A stretch of DNA of 64,000 bases from Microbacterium sp. H1-D42 (GCF_022637555.1 NZ_CP093342.1:868001-932000), one strand, 5' to 3'; numbered from the stretch's first letter, positions 27,871 to 36,698 are shown. The notes: generated by a model from the letters alone, not told the origin. Translations and numbers: made by a program.

Positions 27871-27913
27871 GAGGCCCTCCGCACACCGCGACGCGCGGTG
27901 TGCGGAGGGCCTC
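27871..27913 (+). terminator. Strong terminator of the putrescine/GABA operon
   Basis: The 20-bp arms 27871-27890 and 27894-27913 are exactly complementary around an ACG loop, followed by GTGCTTTCCC. It lies 12 bp after the operon's last stop codon. Confidence 0.92.
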
Positions 27914-27982
27914 GTGCTTTCCCGCGGAAATGCCGTTACCATCGGGCGCAACGGGCTTCCGCCGCTTGATGGGAGGAACAGC

Positions 27983-28180
27983 ATGACCACTTCCGAGTAC
28001 TCCTTCGTCAGCGTTCCGCTCCGACGCAGTCGCGCCGGGTGGGAGTTCGCGTTCGACTACCAGAGCGTCATCACAGAGCGCGCCGCCGACGGGTGGGTGT
28101 TCGTGCAGCTGATCCTGCTCGAGCATCACGCCGAGCCGCGCGGCGATCTCGTCTTCGTGCGAAAGGGTCAAGAGCAATGA
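27983..28180 (+). CDS. Small DUF4177-like protein
   Basis: The protein has 65 aa. It starts MTTSEYSFVSVPL and contains AADGWVFVQLILLEH, a pattern like the DUF4177 family of small proteins (xxxY-x-VxPL ... GWELV). The function is unknown. GGGAGGA lies 7 nt before ATG 27983 and a possible -10 TACCAT lies at 27937-27942. Its stop overlaps the start of the following membrane-protein gene (ATGA), so the two are probably co-translated. Confidence 0.65.
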   Translation: MTTSEYSFVSVPLRRSRAGWEFAFDYQSVITERAADGWVFVQLILLEHHAEPRGDLVFVRKGQEQ

Positions 28181-28698
28181 GGCATCCACTGCGCCTGCTG
28201 CAGGCATTCGTCGTCTTCCTCGCCGGTCTGTTCGGTCTGTTCGTGTTCGCCGGCAACCTGATGGACTACGACTCGAACTACCAGTTCGTCGTGCACGTGC
28301 TGTCGATGGACACCACATTCGAGGGCAATGCGCTGATGTGGCGCGCGATCGACAGCCCGGTCGTGCACACCATCGGCTACATCGGCATCATCATCGCCGA
28401 GGGCATCTTCGCCGGCCTCGCCCTCTACGGCGGAGTTCTGCTCTTCTTGCGGCGCAACGCCGACGTCGCCGCGTACGACCGGGCCAGGGTCTGGGGCTAT
28501 GCCGCTTTCGCCCTCGGCTTCGCGATCTGGTTCATCGGGTTCATCATCATCGGCTCCGAGTGGTTCGCGATGTGGCAGTCGAGCTCGTGGAACGGCAAGG
28601 ACACGGCGATGGGGATCGTGACGCTGTGGGCCGGCTTCGCCGTGCTGCTGGCGATGAACGAGCCGGCACGCGAGGAGCGCCGGAGCACAGCGGCCTGA
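28177..28698 (+). CDS. DUF2165 family small integral membrane protein
   Basis: The protein has 173 aa with four membrane segments. The stretch DYDSNYQFVVHVLSMDTTF followed by MWRAIDSPVVHTIGY is the hallmark of DUF2165 proteins, predicted small integral membrane proteins of unknown function. The loop after segment three (IIIGSEWFAMWQSSSWNG) is aromatic-rich. It overlaps the preceding 65-aa gene by 4 bp. PoxB follows 54 bp later, possibly as a separate unit with its own ribosome site. Confidence 0.85.
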   Translation: MRHPLRLLQAFVVFLAGLFGLFVFAGNLMDYDSNYQFVVHVLSMDTTFEGNALMWRAIDSPVVHTIGYIGIIIAEGIFAGLALYGGVLLFLRRNADVAAYDRARVWGYAAFALGFAIWFIGFIIIGSEWFAMWQSSSWNGKDTAMGIVTLWAGFAVLLAMNEPAREERRSTAA

Positions 28699-28752
28699 TC
28701 GCGCAGTTCGGAGTAACGTCGGACTCGTCCTGTCCCTTCATGAGAGGCCGCC

Positions 28753-30477
28753 ATGACCACTGTCGCCGAGAACATCGTCCGCACGCTCCGAGCCAATGGG
28801 ATCGACCGGGTCTACGGCATTCCAGGTGATTCACTGAACGGGTTCACCGATGCCCTGCGCAAGGACGGCACGGTGCGCTGGGTGCACGTGCGCCACGAGG
28901 AGTCCGCGGCCTTCGCCGCCGCGGCTGACGCCGCCCTCACCGGTGACCTCGCCGTCGTCGCGGGCTCGTGCGGGCCTGGCAACCTGCACCTGATCAACGG
29001 CCTGTTCGACGCGCAGCGCTCCCGCGTGCCTGTGCTGGCGATCGCCGCGCACATCCCCACATCGGAGATCGGTACAGGGTACTTCCAGGAGACCCATCCG
29101 CAGGAGCTGTTCCGCGAGTGCAGCGTGTACACCGAATACGTCGCCGACCCGGTGCAGATGCCGCGCCTGCTGGAGATCGCGATGCGCGCGGCGATCGAGC
29201 AGCGCGGGGTCGCGGTGCTCGTCATTCCCGGCGAGGTCGCGCTTGCCGAGACCCGCGACGACCGTGCGACGGTGATCGAGCGCGCACGGCCCGTGATCAC
29301 TCCGAACCCGGAGGAGCTCGACCGCGCGGCCGAGCTGCTGAACGGCTGCGAGCGGGTCACCATCCTCGCCGGGGCGGGTGTGGAGGGTGCCCACGACGAG
29401 GTGATCGCGCTCGCCGACCGGCTGGCAGCACCCATCGTGCACGCCCTTCGGGGCAAGGAGTTCATCGAGTACGACAACCCGTATGACGTCGGGATGACCG
29501 GACTTCTCGGGTTCGCATCCGGCTATCGGGCGATGGACGATGCCGAGACCGTGCTGATGCTGGGAACCGACTTCCCGTACGCGCAGTTCTACCCGGACAG
29601 TGCCACCTTCATCCAGGTGGACATCCGCGGCGAGCAGCTCGGCAAGCGGCATCCGATCGATCTCGGCCTCGTCGGCGACGTGCGCGCCACAGCCGAGGCG
29701 CTGCTGCCGAAGCTGACCGCGAAGAGCGACCGGCGCCACCTCGACGACGCGATCGCGCACTATCGCAAGACGCGCGCACGGCTCGACGACCTGGCAGTCC
29801 CCTCGCGCGACTCCCAGCCGATCCACCCGCAGTACCTCGCAAGACTGCTCGATGAGACGGCGGACGATGACGCCATCTTCACCGCCGACGTCGGGTCGCC
29901 GACGGTGTGGGCGGCGCGCTACCTGCAGATGACCGAGCAGCGCCGCCTGATCGGATCGTTCACGCACGGTTCGATGGCGAACGCCCTGATGCACGGCATC
30001 GGAGCGCAGGTGGCCCGCCCCGACCAGCAGGTGGTCGCACTGGCCGGCGACGGGGGACTGGCGATGATGCTGGGTGAGCTGATCACCCTCACTCAGAACG
30101 GACTGCCGGTCAAGACGATCGTGGTGAACAACTCCTCGCTGAACTTCGTCGAGCTCGAGATGAAGGCGGCCGGTTTCGTGACCTACGGCACCGATCTGCA
30201 CAATCCCGACTTCGCTGCCGTCGCGCAGGCACTCGGCATCTTCGCCCGACGGGTCGAGCGGTCATCGGACCTGCCGGACGCGGTGCGCGAGGTGCTCGCC
30301 CACGACGGTCCGGCGCTGCTGGATGTGGTCACCGAACGGCAGGAGCTGTCGATGCCGCCCGCGATCACCGCCGACCAGGTCAAGGGCTTCGCCCTGTATG
30401 CGATCCGCACGGTCATGTCAGGGCGAGGAGACGAGCTGCTCGACCTCGCGCGGGCCAACTGGCGCCAGCTCTTCTGA
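28753..30477 (+). CDS. poxB: Pyruvate dehydrogenase (quinone) / pyruvate oxidase
   Basis: The protein has 574 aa, a TPP- and FAD-dependent enzyme of the PoxB family. The N-terminal Pyr domain has the activating Glu in HVRHEESAAFAAAADAAL. A central FAD domain follows, and the C-terminal PP domain has the TPP motif GDGGLAMMLGELITL ending in VVNNSSLNFV. It converts pyruvate to acetate and CO2 and passes electrons to menaquinone at the membrane. The C-terminal helical region probably mediates membrane binding. Acetate made here could be recycled through Pta-AckA (56-59 kb) and the glyoxylate shunt (15-19 kb), also in this window. Confidence 0.92.
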   Translation: MTTVAENIVRTLRANGIDRVYGIPGDSLNGFTDALRKDGTVRWVHVRHEESAAFAAAADAALTGDLAVVAGSCGPGNLHLINGLFDAQRSRVPVLAIAAHIPTSEIGTGYFQETHPQELFRECSVYTEYVADPVQMPRLLEIAMRAAIEQRGVAVLVIPGEVALAETRDDRATVIERARPVITPNPEELDRAAELLNGCERVTILAGAGVEGAHDEVIALADRLAAPIVHALRGKEFIEYDNPYDVGMTGLLGFASGYRAMDDAETVLMLGTDFPYAQFYPDSATFIQVDIRGEQLGKRHPIDLGLVGDVRATAEALLPKLTAKSDRRHLDDAIAHYRKTRARLDDLAVPSRDSQPIHPQYLARLLDETADDDAIFTADVGSPTVWAARYLQMTEQRRLIGSFTHGSMANALMHGIGAQVARPDQQVVALAGDGGLAMMLGELITLTQNGLPVKTIVVNNSSLNFVELEMKAAGFVTYGTDLHNPDFAAVAQALGIFARRVERSSDLPDAVREVLAHDGPALLDVVTERQELSMPPAITADQVKGFALYAIRTVMSGRGDELLDLARANWRQLF

Positions 30478-30553
30478 GGCTTCTCCGACCAGCGCCGGGG
30501 CCCGCGACGCACGCGGGAGTCAGGCTCGGTTCGGCCGAGTGTCCCGGATGCCG

Positions 30554-30559
30554 TACACT
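30554..30559 (+). promoter_or_regulatory. -10 box (TACACT) upstream of tRNA-Trp/secE
   Basis: TACACT lies 80 nt upstream of tRNA-Trp, with a weak TTCGGC (30530-30535) 18 bp before it. A small GTGCC/GGCAC hairpin lies in the leader. The promoter could drive tRNA-Trp and the secE-nusG genes together. Confidence 0.45.
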
Positions 30560-30638
30560 TATGGGGCAGTTGTCTGCATCATTCACTGTGCCTTGGTTGG
30601 CACTCGAAGGGTGCAGTACCAGAGGTCATCCGACCTCT

Positions 30639-30711
<73 letters not shown>

Positions 30712-30752
30712 CGCGTCAGCGCACATGCTGACTCACGAAAGGTACGTGCAGG

Positions 30753-31022
30753 ATGGATCAGGACGACGTTGGCGGCGAGCTCGCCACAGCAGGCCCTTAC
30801 GCCCTGCGCGACAAGAAGCTCGGCTTCTTCGGGCGCATCGCCCAGTTCTTCCGACAGGTGATCGGTGAACTGCGCAAGGTCGTCACCCCGACCCGCAAGG
30901 AACTGATCAAGTACACCGTTGTGGTGTTCGTGTTCGTGCTGATCGTGATGGCCCTGGTCTACGGGCTGGATTCATTCTTCGGCTTCGTGACCCACCTCGT
31001 GTTCGGGGTCCCGCTCGCCTGA
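30753..31022 (+). CDS. secE: Protein translocase subunit SecE
   Basis: The protein has 89 aa. A short cytoplasmic N-terminus precedes the conserved amphipathic helix FRQVIGELRKVVTPTRKEL and one membrane segment (about residues 50-75). SecE clamps SecY in the SecYEG channel. The start has GAAAGG upstream. It lies between tRNA-Trp and nusG, the classical order. Confidence 0.97.
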   Translation: MDQDDVGGELATAGPYALRDKKLGFFGRIAQFFRQVIGELRKVVTPTRKELIKYTVVVFVFVLIVMALVYGLDSFFGFVTHLVFGVPLA

Positions 31023-31063
31023 CGCACCCGCGACGTACGTCGCAGTGAACGGAAAGAAGCAAC

Positions 31064-32092
31064 GTGTCTGAACGATATTCCGACGATGCGGACTGGGCGA
31101 CCGCCGCAGAGCAGTCGAGTGAAGAGGACGAGGCCCAGGAGGGCAACATCCTCGCTGAGCAGGAGCAGTCCGTGACGTCTGCGGAGCATGTCGCACTGCA
31201 CCTCGAAAACGAAGACGAGGCCGAGGAGATCGGCGACGACACGGACGACATCGACATCGAAGACCCGGAGGCGGACGCGATCGTGAACGACGCTCTCAAC
31301 CTGGACGAAGCGGCTGAGACAGAAGCAGCCGCCGAGGTCCTCAACGACGCAGTGGCGGAAGACACCGCCGAGGCCGCGGCTGCGGCTGCAGAGGAAGTGA
31401 CGCCCTACGACGGGCCGGACGCCGACGACGCGGACGACGCCGACGAGCAGGACGAGGATGAGGCGGAGGAAGACCCCTACGAGGCCTTCCGTCTTGACCT
31501 GCGGATGCTGCCTGGCAAGTGGTACGTCATCCACTCCTACGCCGGTTTCGAGCGCAAGGTGAAGGCCAACATCGAGCAGCGCAAGTCGACGCTCGAGGTC
31601 GAGGACGACATCTACCAGATCGAGGTCCCGATGGAGGACGTCGTCGAGATCAAGAACGGCCAGCGCAAGATGGTCAACCGCGTGCGCATCCCCGGGTACG
31701 TGCTGGTGCGCATGGAGCTCAACGAAGACACCTGGTCGGTCGTGCGCCACACGCCCGGCGTCACCGGCTTCGTCGGCAACGCCCACAACCCGACGCCGCT
31801 GCGCTTCGAAGAGGCCTTCAACATGCTGAAGTCCCTCGTCGAGGTCAAGGATGTGCCGACGGCGAAGTCCATCGCAGCGAAGGGCGGCCACGCCGTCGCA
31901 CGCCCGGTGGCAGCAGAGGTCGACTTCGAGGTCGGCGAGACGATCACCATCAAGGAGGGCTCGTTCGCGGGTCTGCCAGGCACGATCAGCGAGATCAAGC
32001 CCGAGAGCGGCAAGCTCACGGTGCTGGTGTCGCTCTTCGAGCGCGAGACCCCGGTCGAGCTGTCGTTCGACCAGGTCACCAAGATGGTCTGA
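31064..32092 (+). CDS. nusG: Transcription termination/antitermination factor NusG with a long acidic N-terminal extension
   Basis: The protein has 342 aa against about 180 in E. coli. The last 190 residues are a standard NusG: an NGN domain starting [20 protein letters not shown] with [19 protein letters not shown], and the C-terminal KOW domain [20 protein letters not shown]. The first 145 residues are low-complexity and extremely acidic (long runs of Asp, Glu and Ala, no aromatic core). Actinobacterial NusG proteins often have N-terminal extensions, but this one is long. NusG binds RNA polymerase and couples transcription to translation or Rho. GTG 31064 has GGAAAGAAG upstream. Confidence 0.96.
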   Translation: MSERYSDDADWATAAEQSSEEDEAQEGNILAEQEQSVTSAEHVALHLENEDEAEEIGDDTDDIDIEDPEADAIVNDALNLDEAAETEAAAEVLNDAVAEDTAEAAAAAAEEVTPYDGPDADDADDADEQDEDEAEEDPYEAFRLDLRMLPGKWYVIHSYAGFERKVKANIEQRKSTLEVEDDIYQIEVPMEDVVEIKNGQRKMVNRVRIPGYVLVRMELNEDTWSVVRHTPGVTGFVGNAHNPTPLRFEEAFNMLKSLVEVKDVPTAKSIAAKGGHAVARPVAAEVDFEVGETITIKEGSFAGLPGTISEIKPESGKLTVLVSLFERETPVELSFDQVTKMV

Positions 32093-32102
32093 CACTGACT
32101 TC

Positions 32103-32132
32103 AGAAGGGCCCCGCTTCGGCGGGGCCCTTCT
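32103..32132 (+). terminator. Terminator downstream of nusG
   Basis: AGAAGGGCCCCGC (32103-32115) pairs exactly with 32120-32132 around TTCG, followed by CGTTTCG. It separates secE-nusG from the rplK-rplA unit. Confidence 0.9.
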
Positions 32133-32159
32133 CGTTTCGAGGCACAGGCTCGGATCAGG

Positions 32160-32264
32160 TAGACTTACATGGTTTGTGCGCGAGCACGAACAGGACCGCG
32201 CCTCGGAATCGCCGAGGATGCGGGAGAGGGATGCCCTGGCATCCACTCGATGAAAGGAAGAGGA
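32160..32264 (+). promoter_or_regulatory. rplK promoter (-10 TAGACT) and about 93-nt structured leader
   Basis: TAGACT at 32160-32165 predicts a start near 32172. The leader can form a CCTCGG/CCGAGG hairpin near 32200 and GGATGCC/GGCATCC (32229-32235 and 32238-32244) before the ribosome site GGAAGAGGA. In other bacteria ribosomal protein L1 represses rplKA by binding this leader. A specific L1 site cannot be proven by eye. Confidence 0.5.
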
Positions 32265-32696
32265 ATGGCACCGAAGAAGAAGGTGACCGGCCTGATCAAG
32301 CTTCAGATCAGCGCTGGTGCAGCCAACCCGGCGCCGCCGATCGGCCCCGCGCTCGGTCAGCATGGCGTCAACATCATGGAGTTCTGCAAGGCGTACAACG
32401 CCGCGACCGAGTCGCAGCGCGGCAACGTCATCCCCGTGGAGATCACCGTCTACGAGGACCGCAGCTTCACGTTCATCCTGAAGACCCCGCCGGCAGCTGA
32501 GCTGATCAAGAAGGCCGCCGGTGTGCCCAAGGGCTCCGCCACGCCGCACACCGTCAAGGTCGCGAAGATCACCAAGGACCAGGTCCGTCAGATCGCCGAG
32601 ACCAAGCAGGCCGACCTGAACGCGAACGACATCGAGGCCGCGTCGAAGATCATCGCCGGCACCGCCCGTTCCATGGGCATCACGGTCGAGGGCTGA
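32265..32696 (+). CDS. rplK: 50S ribosomal protein L11
   Basis: The protein has 143 aa. The N-terminal domain has the [22 protein letters not shown] block (thiostrepton/stringent-factor contact), followed by the RNA-binding C-terminal domain. It forms the GTPase-associated centre with 23S rRNA. ATG 32265 follows GGAAGAGGA, and the upstream in-frame extension is leader sequence. rplA follows 11 bp later. Confidence 0.98.
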
Positions 32697-32707
32697 GGAG
32701 AATAATC

Positions 32708-33394
32708 ATGGCTAAGTCCAAGGCTTACAACGCTGCCCTCGCCAAGATCGAGGCAGACCGTTTCTACACTCCGACCGAGGCTGTCGCCCTGGCCAAGGAG
32801 ACCGGCTCGTCGAAGTTCGACTCGACCGTCGAGGTCGCGCTGAAGCTCGCTGTCGACCCGCGCAAGGCAGACCAGATGGTGCGCGGCACCGTCATGCTCC
32901 CGCACGGCACCGGCAAGACCGCCCGCGTCATCGTGTTCGCGAACGGCCCGGCCGCTGAGGCCGCGATCGCCGCAGGCGCCGACGAGGTCGGTGGCTCCGA
33001 GCTGATCGAGAAGGTCGCCGCAGGCTGGACCGACTTCGACGCCGCTGTGTCGACCCCTGAGCTCATGGGCCAGGTCGGTCGCCTCGGCAAGGTGCTGGGT
33101 CCGCGTGGCCTGATGCCGAACCCGAAGACCGGCACCGTGACCCCCAACCCGGCCAAGGCCGTCGAGGAGATCAAGGGCGGAAAGATCGAGTTCCGCGTCG
33201 ACAAGCACGCCAACGTGCACTTCATCGTCGGCAAGGCCTCGTTCACCGCTGACCAGCTGAACGAGAACATCGGCGCAGCGCTCGAAGAGATCGTGCGTCT
33301 GAAGCCGGCCAGCTCGAAGGGCCGTTACATCCAGAAGGGCGCCGTGTCGACCACGTTCGGCCCCGGCATCCCGCTGGACGTCAACGCCATCTGA
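32708..33394 (+). CDS. rplA: 50S ribosomal protein L1
   Basis: The protein has 228 aa. L1 signatures include the N-terminal [15 protein letters not shown], the [21 protein letters not shown] loop, and [10 protein letters not shown]. It binds 23S rRNA at the L1 stalk and the rplK leader mRNA as a translational repressor. The ribosome site GGAGAATAATC precedes ATG 32708. It is followed by a strong hairpin terminator. Confidence 0.98.
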   Translation: MAKSKAYNAALAKIEADRFYTPTEAVALAKETGSSKFDSTVEVALKLAVDPRKADQMVRGTVMLPHGTGKTARVIVFANGPAAEAAIAAGADEVGGSELIEKVAAGWTDFDAAVSTPELMGQVGRLGKVLGPRGLMPNPKTGTVTPNPAKAVEEIKGGKIEFRVDKHANVHFIVGKASFTADQLNENIGAALEEIVRLKPASSKGRYIQKGAVSTTFGPGIPLDVNAI

Positions 33395-33404
33395 GTGTGA
33401 CTCG

Positions 33405-33439
33405 AGAAGACCCCCGTCGCGAAGCGGCGGGGGTCTTCT
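33405..33439. terminator. Bidirectional terminator between rplA and lysE
   Basis: The 16-nt arms 33405-33420 and 33424-33439 (AGAAGACCCCCG core) pair with one G-T wobble around GAA. A TCTGCAT tail follows. The genes on both sides are convergent. Confidence 0.9.
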
Positions 33440-33471
33440 GCATATCCGGAGCGAGTGTCGGATGCCTGTGA

Positions 33472-34158
33472 TCAGCCGCCCAGCACCGGCAGCACCAGGT
33501 TCACGCCGAGGGTGATCATCACCACGGCGATCAGCGCATCGAGCACCCGCCAGGCCCGCGGAGTGCTCAGCCAGCGGCCGAGGTGCCTGGCGCCGAAGCC
33601 GAGACCGAAGAACCACAGGAAGCTCGCCAGCATCGCGCCGGCCGCGAAGAGCCAGCGTGCGTCGCCGTGGGTGGATGCCACCGAGCCGAGCATCAGCACG
33701 GTGTCGAGGTAGACGTGCGGGTTGAGCCAGGTCAGGGCCAGCACCGTCGCGATCGTCGGTGCAAGGCGAGTGGCCGTGCGCGCGGCGAGAGCGGACGGGC
33801 GCGGTGAGCAGGCAGCATCCGGATGCCCGTCATCAGCCATCCGCGGTGCAGGAGCGCTCACGACGAGCCCCTGATCCTCACCGCGCCACGCGCGTCGTGC
33901 CGCCATCAGGCCGTACACGACGAGGAAGATCGCACCCGCCCAGCGCGCGATGACGACGAGCCACGGTGCCTGTTCGACCAGCAGGCCGAGACCGGCTACG
34001 CCGGCGGCGATCAGCACAGCATCCGACAGCGCGCAGATCAGCACCACCGGCAGCACATGTTCGCGCCGAAGGCCCTGGCGCAGGACGAACACGTTCTGAG
34101 CGCCGATCGCGATGATCAGCGACAAGCCGAGGCCGAGGCCGGCGAAGAAGGTGAGCAT
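33472..34158 (-). CDS. lysE: LysE/ArgO family basic amino acid exporter
   Basis: The protein has 228 aa with six membrane segments. The N-terminal SLIIAIGAQNVFVLRQGLRREH is the LysE/ArgO hallmark, and the second half repeats with LALTWLNPHVYLDTVLMLG. It exports lysine or arginine when these accumulate. ATG 34158 is preceded by TAGCGT on the minus strand with a 6-nt gap, the leaderless layout. It is divergent from the LysG-type activator, the classic lysE-lysG pair. The cytoplasmic loop in the middle is longer than usual and rich in Pro and Ala. Confidence 0.93.
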   Translation of the reverse strand: MLTFFAGLGLGLSLIIAIGAQNVFVLRQGLRREHVLPVVLICALSDAVLIAAGVAGLGLLVEQAPWLVVIARWAGAIFLVVYGLMAARRAWRGEDQGLVVSAPAPRMADDGHPDAACSPRPSALAARTATRLAPTIATVLALTWLNPHVYLDTVLMLGSVASTHGDARWLFAAGAMLASFLWFFGLGFGARHLGRWLSTPRAWRVLDALIAVVMITLGVNLVLPVLGG

Positions 34159-34212
34159 GGCTCAACGCTATGCGCGCGGCGTCATGAGCACCAGCGAAGA
34201 GACCTGCATCAG

Positions 34213-34229
34213 CATTAGCATCGCTAATG
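34213..34229. promoter_or_regulatory. Palindromic LysR-type operator overlapping the lysG start codon
   Basis: CATTAGC-ATC-GCTAATG is a perfect interrupted palindrome containing the LysR-type T-N11-A pattern. It covers the predicted -10 of lysG (TAGCAT, 34216-34221) and its last base is the G of the GTG start codon. Binding here would repress lysG and place the activator near the divergent lysE promoter. Confidence 0.7.
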
Positions 34230-35113
34230 TGAAGATCGACGCACAACTGGCATCCACCGTCGCCGCCGTGATCGACGAGGGCAGCTTCGACGCCGCCGCG
34301 CGGCGTCTGCACATCACTCCCTCCGCGGTGAGCCAGCGCATCAAGGCGATCGAGCAGCAGCTCGGGCGCGTGGTCGTCGTGCGCTCACGACCGGTGATGG
34401 CGACCGAAGCGGGTGAGGCGCTGGTTCGGCTGGCGAGGCAGGTGGCGCTGCTCGAGCATGACACCGCCGCGGCGTTCGGCCTCGGGCAGGACGGCGAGAC
34501 GGCCCCGCGCATCCGCGTGCCGCTGGCCGTCAACGCCGACTCGATGGCGACGTGGTTCCTCGAACCGATCGCCCGCGTCGCCCGCGAGCACGACATCGAC
34601 GTCGACCTGCATCGTGACGATCAGAATTACACGGCCCGCCTGCTGGAATCAGGGCAGGTGATGGCGGCGGTGACAAGTGAGGCCGAGCCGGTCGGCGGCA
34701 GCGCGGTCACCCCGCTCGGCATATTCGAGTACCGGCCCATGGCGACGGCCGAGTACGTGCAGCGCTGGTTTCCCGACGGCGTCACGGTCGACGCTCTGCA
34801 GCTGGCGCCGTTCGTCGACTTCGACCGCCGCGACACCCTGCAGCACGACTGGCTGCGGGATCGGGGCGTCGACCCCTGGGCGGTGCCACGACACTACGTG
34901 CCGGCGTCCTACGACTTCGCGCAGGCCGTGCGGCTCGGGCTCGGCTGGGCGCTGATCCCGATCGTGCAGGGACTCGAGGGCCTCATCGACCTCGGCGGCC
35001 CGTCGACGAGGGTGCCGCTGTACTGGCAGCAGTGGAACCTGCGCTCGCCTCTGCTGGACGCGATCGCCGCTGAGGTGGCTGCGGAGGCGCGCGCGGTGCT
35101 CGCGCCCCAGTGA
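34229..35113 (+). CDS. lysG: LysG/ArgP-type LysR transcriptional activator
   Basis: The protein has 294 aa. The N-terminal winged helix (about residues 1-60) has VAAVIDEGSFDAAARRLHITPSAVSQRIKAIEQQLGR, followed by the LysR effector domain with PLAVNADSMATWFL, typical of ArgP/LysG. It senses lysine, arginine or histidine and activates lysE. GTG 34229 is chosen because it gives the standard N-terminus (VKIDAQLASTVAAVIDE) and a leaderless -10. Upstream ATGs at 34112 and 34184 would add residues not seen in the family and would place an operator inside the gene. Confidence 0.9.
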   Translation: MKIDAQLASTVAAVIDEGSFDAAARRLHITPSAVSQRIKAIEQQLGRVVVVRSRPVMATEAGEALVRLARQVALLEHDTAAAFGLGQDGETAPRIRVPLAVNADSMATWFLEPIARVAREHDIDVDLHRDDQNYTARLLESGQVMAAVTSEAEPVGGSAVTPLGIFEYRPMATAEYVQRWFPDGVTVDALQLAPFVDFDRRDTLQHDWLRDRGVDPWAVPRHYVPASYDFAQAVRLGLGWALIPIVQGLEGLIDLGGPSTRVPLYWQQWNLRSPLLDAIAAEVAAEARAVLAPQ

Positions 35114-35153
35114 GTCCGACCGGCTGGGAACGCGGGATGCGCGACGGGGTGCG

Positions 35154-35837
35154 TCAGCGGCGCGCGGCGTCGCGGATGCGCACCCAGAGCGGGTCGGCCT
35201 CGGAGAGGCCGGCGACCAGGTGCATGACGCCGCCCAACTGGCCGACCGCCGTCGCGAGCAGCACGATGCCCATGCTGACAGCTGCCGGGATGAGGTTCAG
35301 GGCGCCTGGTGGCGTCGGAAAGCCGAGGGTGGACAGGCCGAAGATGCCGCACAGGCCGAGAATCGCCGACGTCGCGATCCGTGCGAACACTGGCGGCTCG
35401 AAGTTCACGGTGCGTGCGCCTACCCATCCGGAGAAGGTTCGCGCCGACGCGCCGGTTCGATACGGCTCGACGGTCCAGCTGGCGAGTGCCTTCAGCACCG
35501 CACGTCCGGACCGTTGCAGGCGCACCAGAATCCAGATTCCCCAGATTCCGAGTGCACCGCCGAGGACGGCGATCGCGATGTCAGAGGGCAGCAGGCGCAC
35601 GCCGGAGAACGGGATGCCGATGGCTGTCAGCGCGCCGAACGCGGCCAACACCACGCCGCCGGCGCCGACCAGCAGTCGTGACCAGCGCCGGTAGTCGTCG
35701 CCGAGCTGTCGCACGGGATCGCCGGTCGGGCTCTGCGATCCCTCGGGACGCGGTGTTCCCGGCGTGCGCGGTGTTCCATCGGGGAGCGGTGTCGCGAGGA
35801 ATGCCAGCGATCCCGGCTGGATGAAGTGAAACGCCAT
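35154..35837 (-). CDS. Hypothetical four-segment membrane protein
   Basis: The protein has 227 aa and I do not recognise its family. A hydrophilic Pro/Thr/Gly-rich N-terminal stretch (PLPDGTPRTPGTPRPEG) is followed by two closely spaced membrane segments near residues 55-105. A charged loop comes next, then two more segments near 155-210. ATG 35837 has GGAGC upstream. It lies 18 bp after the stop of the YqaJ-like gene on the same strand, so the two may be co-transcribed. Nothing in it points to a reaction. Confidence 0.6.
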   Translation of the reverse strand: MAFHFIQPGSLAFLATPLPDGTPRTPGTPRPEGSQSPTGDPVRQLGDDYRRWSRLLVGAGGVVLAAFGALTAIGIPFSGVRLLPSDIAIAVLGGALGIWGIWILVRLQRSGRAVLKALASWTVEPYRTGASARTFSGWVGARTVNFEPPVFARIATSAILGLCGIFGLSTLGFPTPPGALNLIPAAVSMGIVLLATAVGQLGGVMHLVAGLSEADPLWVRIRDAARR

Positions 35838-35855
35838 CTTGCTCCGGGGCGCTGG

Positions 35856-36533
35856 TCAGTCCGAGAGGGCGAGCGCGCGGAACATGTCACGCTCGCGCAG
35901 CGAATCGCGTCGGCTCGGCGGCAGCGCTGCGCGCTTCGGCGGGGCTTGTCCGGTGGTGCGTCGGTACAGCTCGTCGATCAAGCGCGTGGCGAGGCCGACG
36001 AGCTGATCGATCTCCTTGTCGTCGCGTTCGATCCAGACCGAGCGGGGCTCGTCGTGGATCGGCTGGAAGTCGTCGTGCTCCTCCCAGACGAAAAGCGTGC
36101 GCTCGGCGCCGAGCACGTGCTGCTGCCACCACACCTGGCGAAGGTAGGTGCGCGGGATCGTCCGCCAGGACTTGTTCGTGGTCTTGATCTCGGCCAGCAG
36201 CACCACGCCGCTTGGGTCTGTGCCGATGCCGTCCGGGGTGGCGAGGTGGCGCTGTTCGACCTCGGCGCGGAACAGGGCGGACGAGGGGAGGATGCCATGG
36301 GTCGCGGCGACCCATGCGGCGATCTCGGGCTCGCGGCGTCGCCCGTGATCCGTGTACGCATTGCCGCCGAAGCGGGGGCCTGCTCCGAGCTTCGCGTCCG
36401 CTGCTCGCCCGATCGAGGACTCCCCGGAGAGACCGGCGACGTCGGTCGCGGTGATCCCTCTTGCCCGCGCGCGGAGCCAGGCGACCCTGTCGCGGGAGTC
36501 CGCGACGATACGGGCTTCAAGTTCCGGGGTCAC
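35856..36533 (-). CDS. YqaJ-like viral recombinase family nuclease
   Basis: The protein has 225 aa with the PD-(D/E)xK nuclease fold seen in YqaJ/lambda exonuclease-like proteins. It has GITATDVAGLSGES at the start, Glu68 in GRRREPEIAAWV, Asp101 in TPDGIG and the metal motif Glu115-x-Lys117 in LLAEIKTTNKSW, followed by the QVWWQQHVLGAERTLFVWEEH Gln-rich motif. Such enzymes are 5'-3' DNA exonucleases of phage or host recombination. No phage genes lie nearby. GTG 36533 is preceded by TAGCCT on the minus strand at leaderless spacing. It is divergent from the DUF559-like nuclease gene. Confidence 0.85.
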   Translation of the reverse strand: MTPELEARIVADSRDRVAWLRARARGITATDVAGLSGESSIGRAADAKLGAGPRFGGNAYTDHGRRREPEIAAWVAATHGILPSSALFRAEVEQRHLATPDGIGTDPSGVVLLAEIKTTNKSWRTIPRTYLRQVWWQQHVLGAERTLFVWEEHDDFQPIHDEPRSVWIERDDKEIDQLVGLATRLIDELYRRTTGQAPPKRAALPPSRRDSLRERDMFRALALSD

Positions 36534-36637
36534 TCCACGAGGCTACCCCTGTCCCTGGCGCAGCGCCGACCTCCCACGCCGCCAGCCCCACCTGCCGGTG
36601 CGCTCCGACTTCGCTTGCGGGCACCTTGCGCGTTCCC

Positions 36638-36688
36638 GCCCCTGCTGGTCAGCCTCGCCCCTGCTCAATTGCGTGAATCAGCAGGGGC
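36638..36688 (+). repeat. Left copy of a 51-bp inverted repeat flanking the DUF559-like gene
   Basis: This 51-bp block starts GCCCCTGCTGGTC and ends with its own hairpin (GCCCCTGCT at 36657 pairs with AGCAGGGGC at 36680). It is closely similar, in reverse orientation, to 37864-37914 on the other side of the gene: the inner 32 nt match at 27 positions. Confidence 0.75.
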
Positions 36689-36698
36689 GGGGCAGCTC

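Noticed and set aside
35856..36533. Prophage remnant suggested by the YqaJ-like nuclease
   Set aside because: No integrase, capsid, tail or att-like sites nearby. The neighbours are housekeeping or amino acid export genes.
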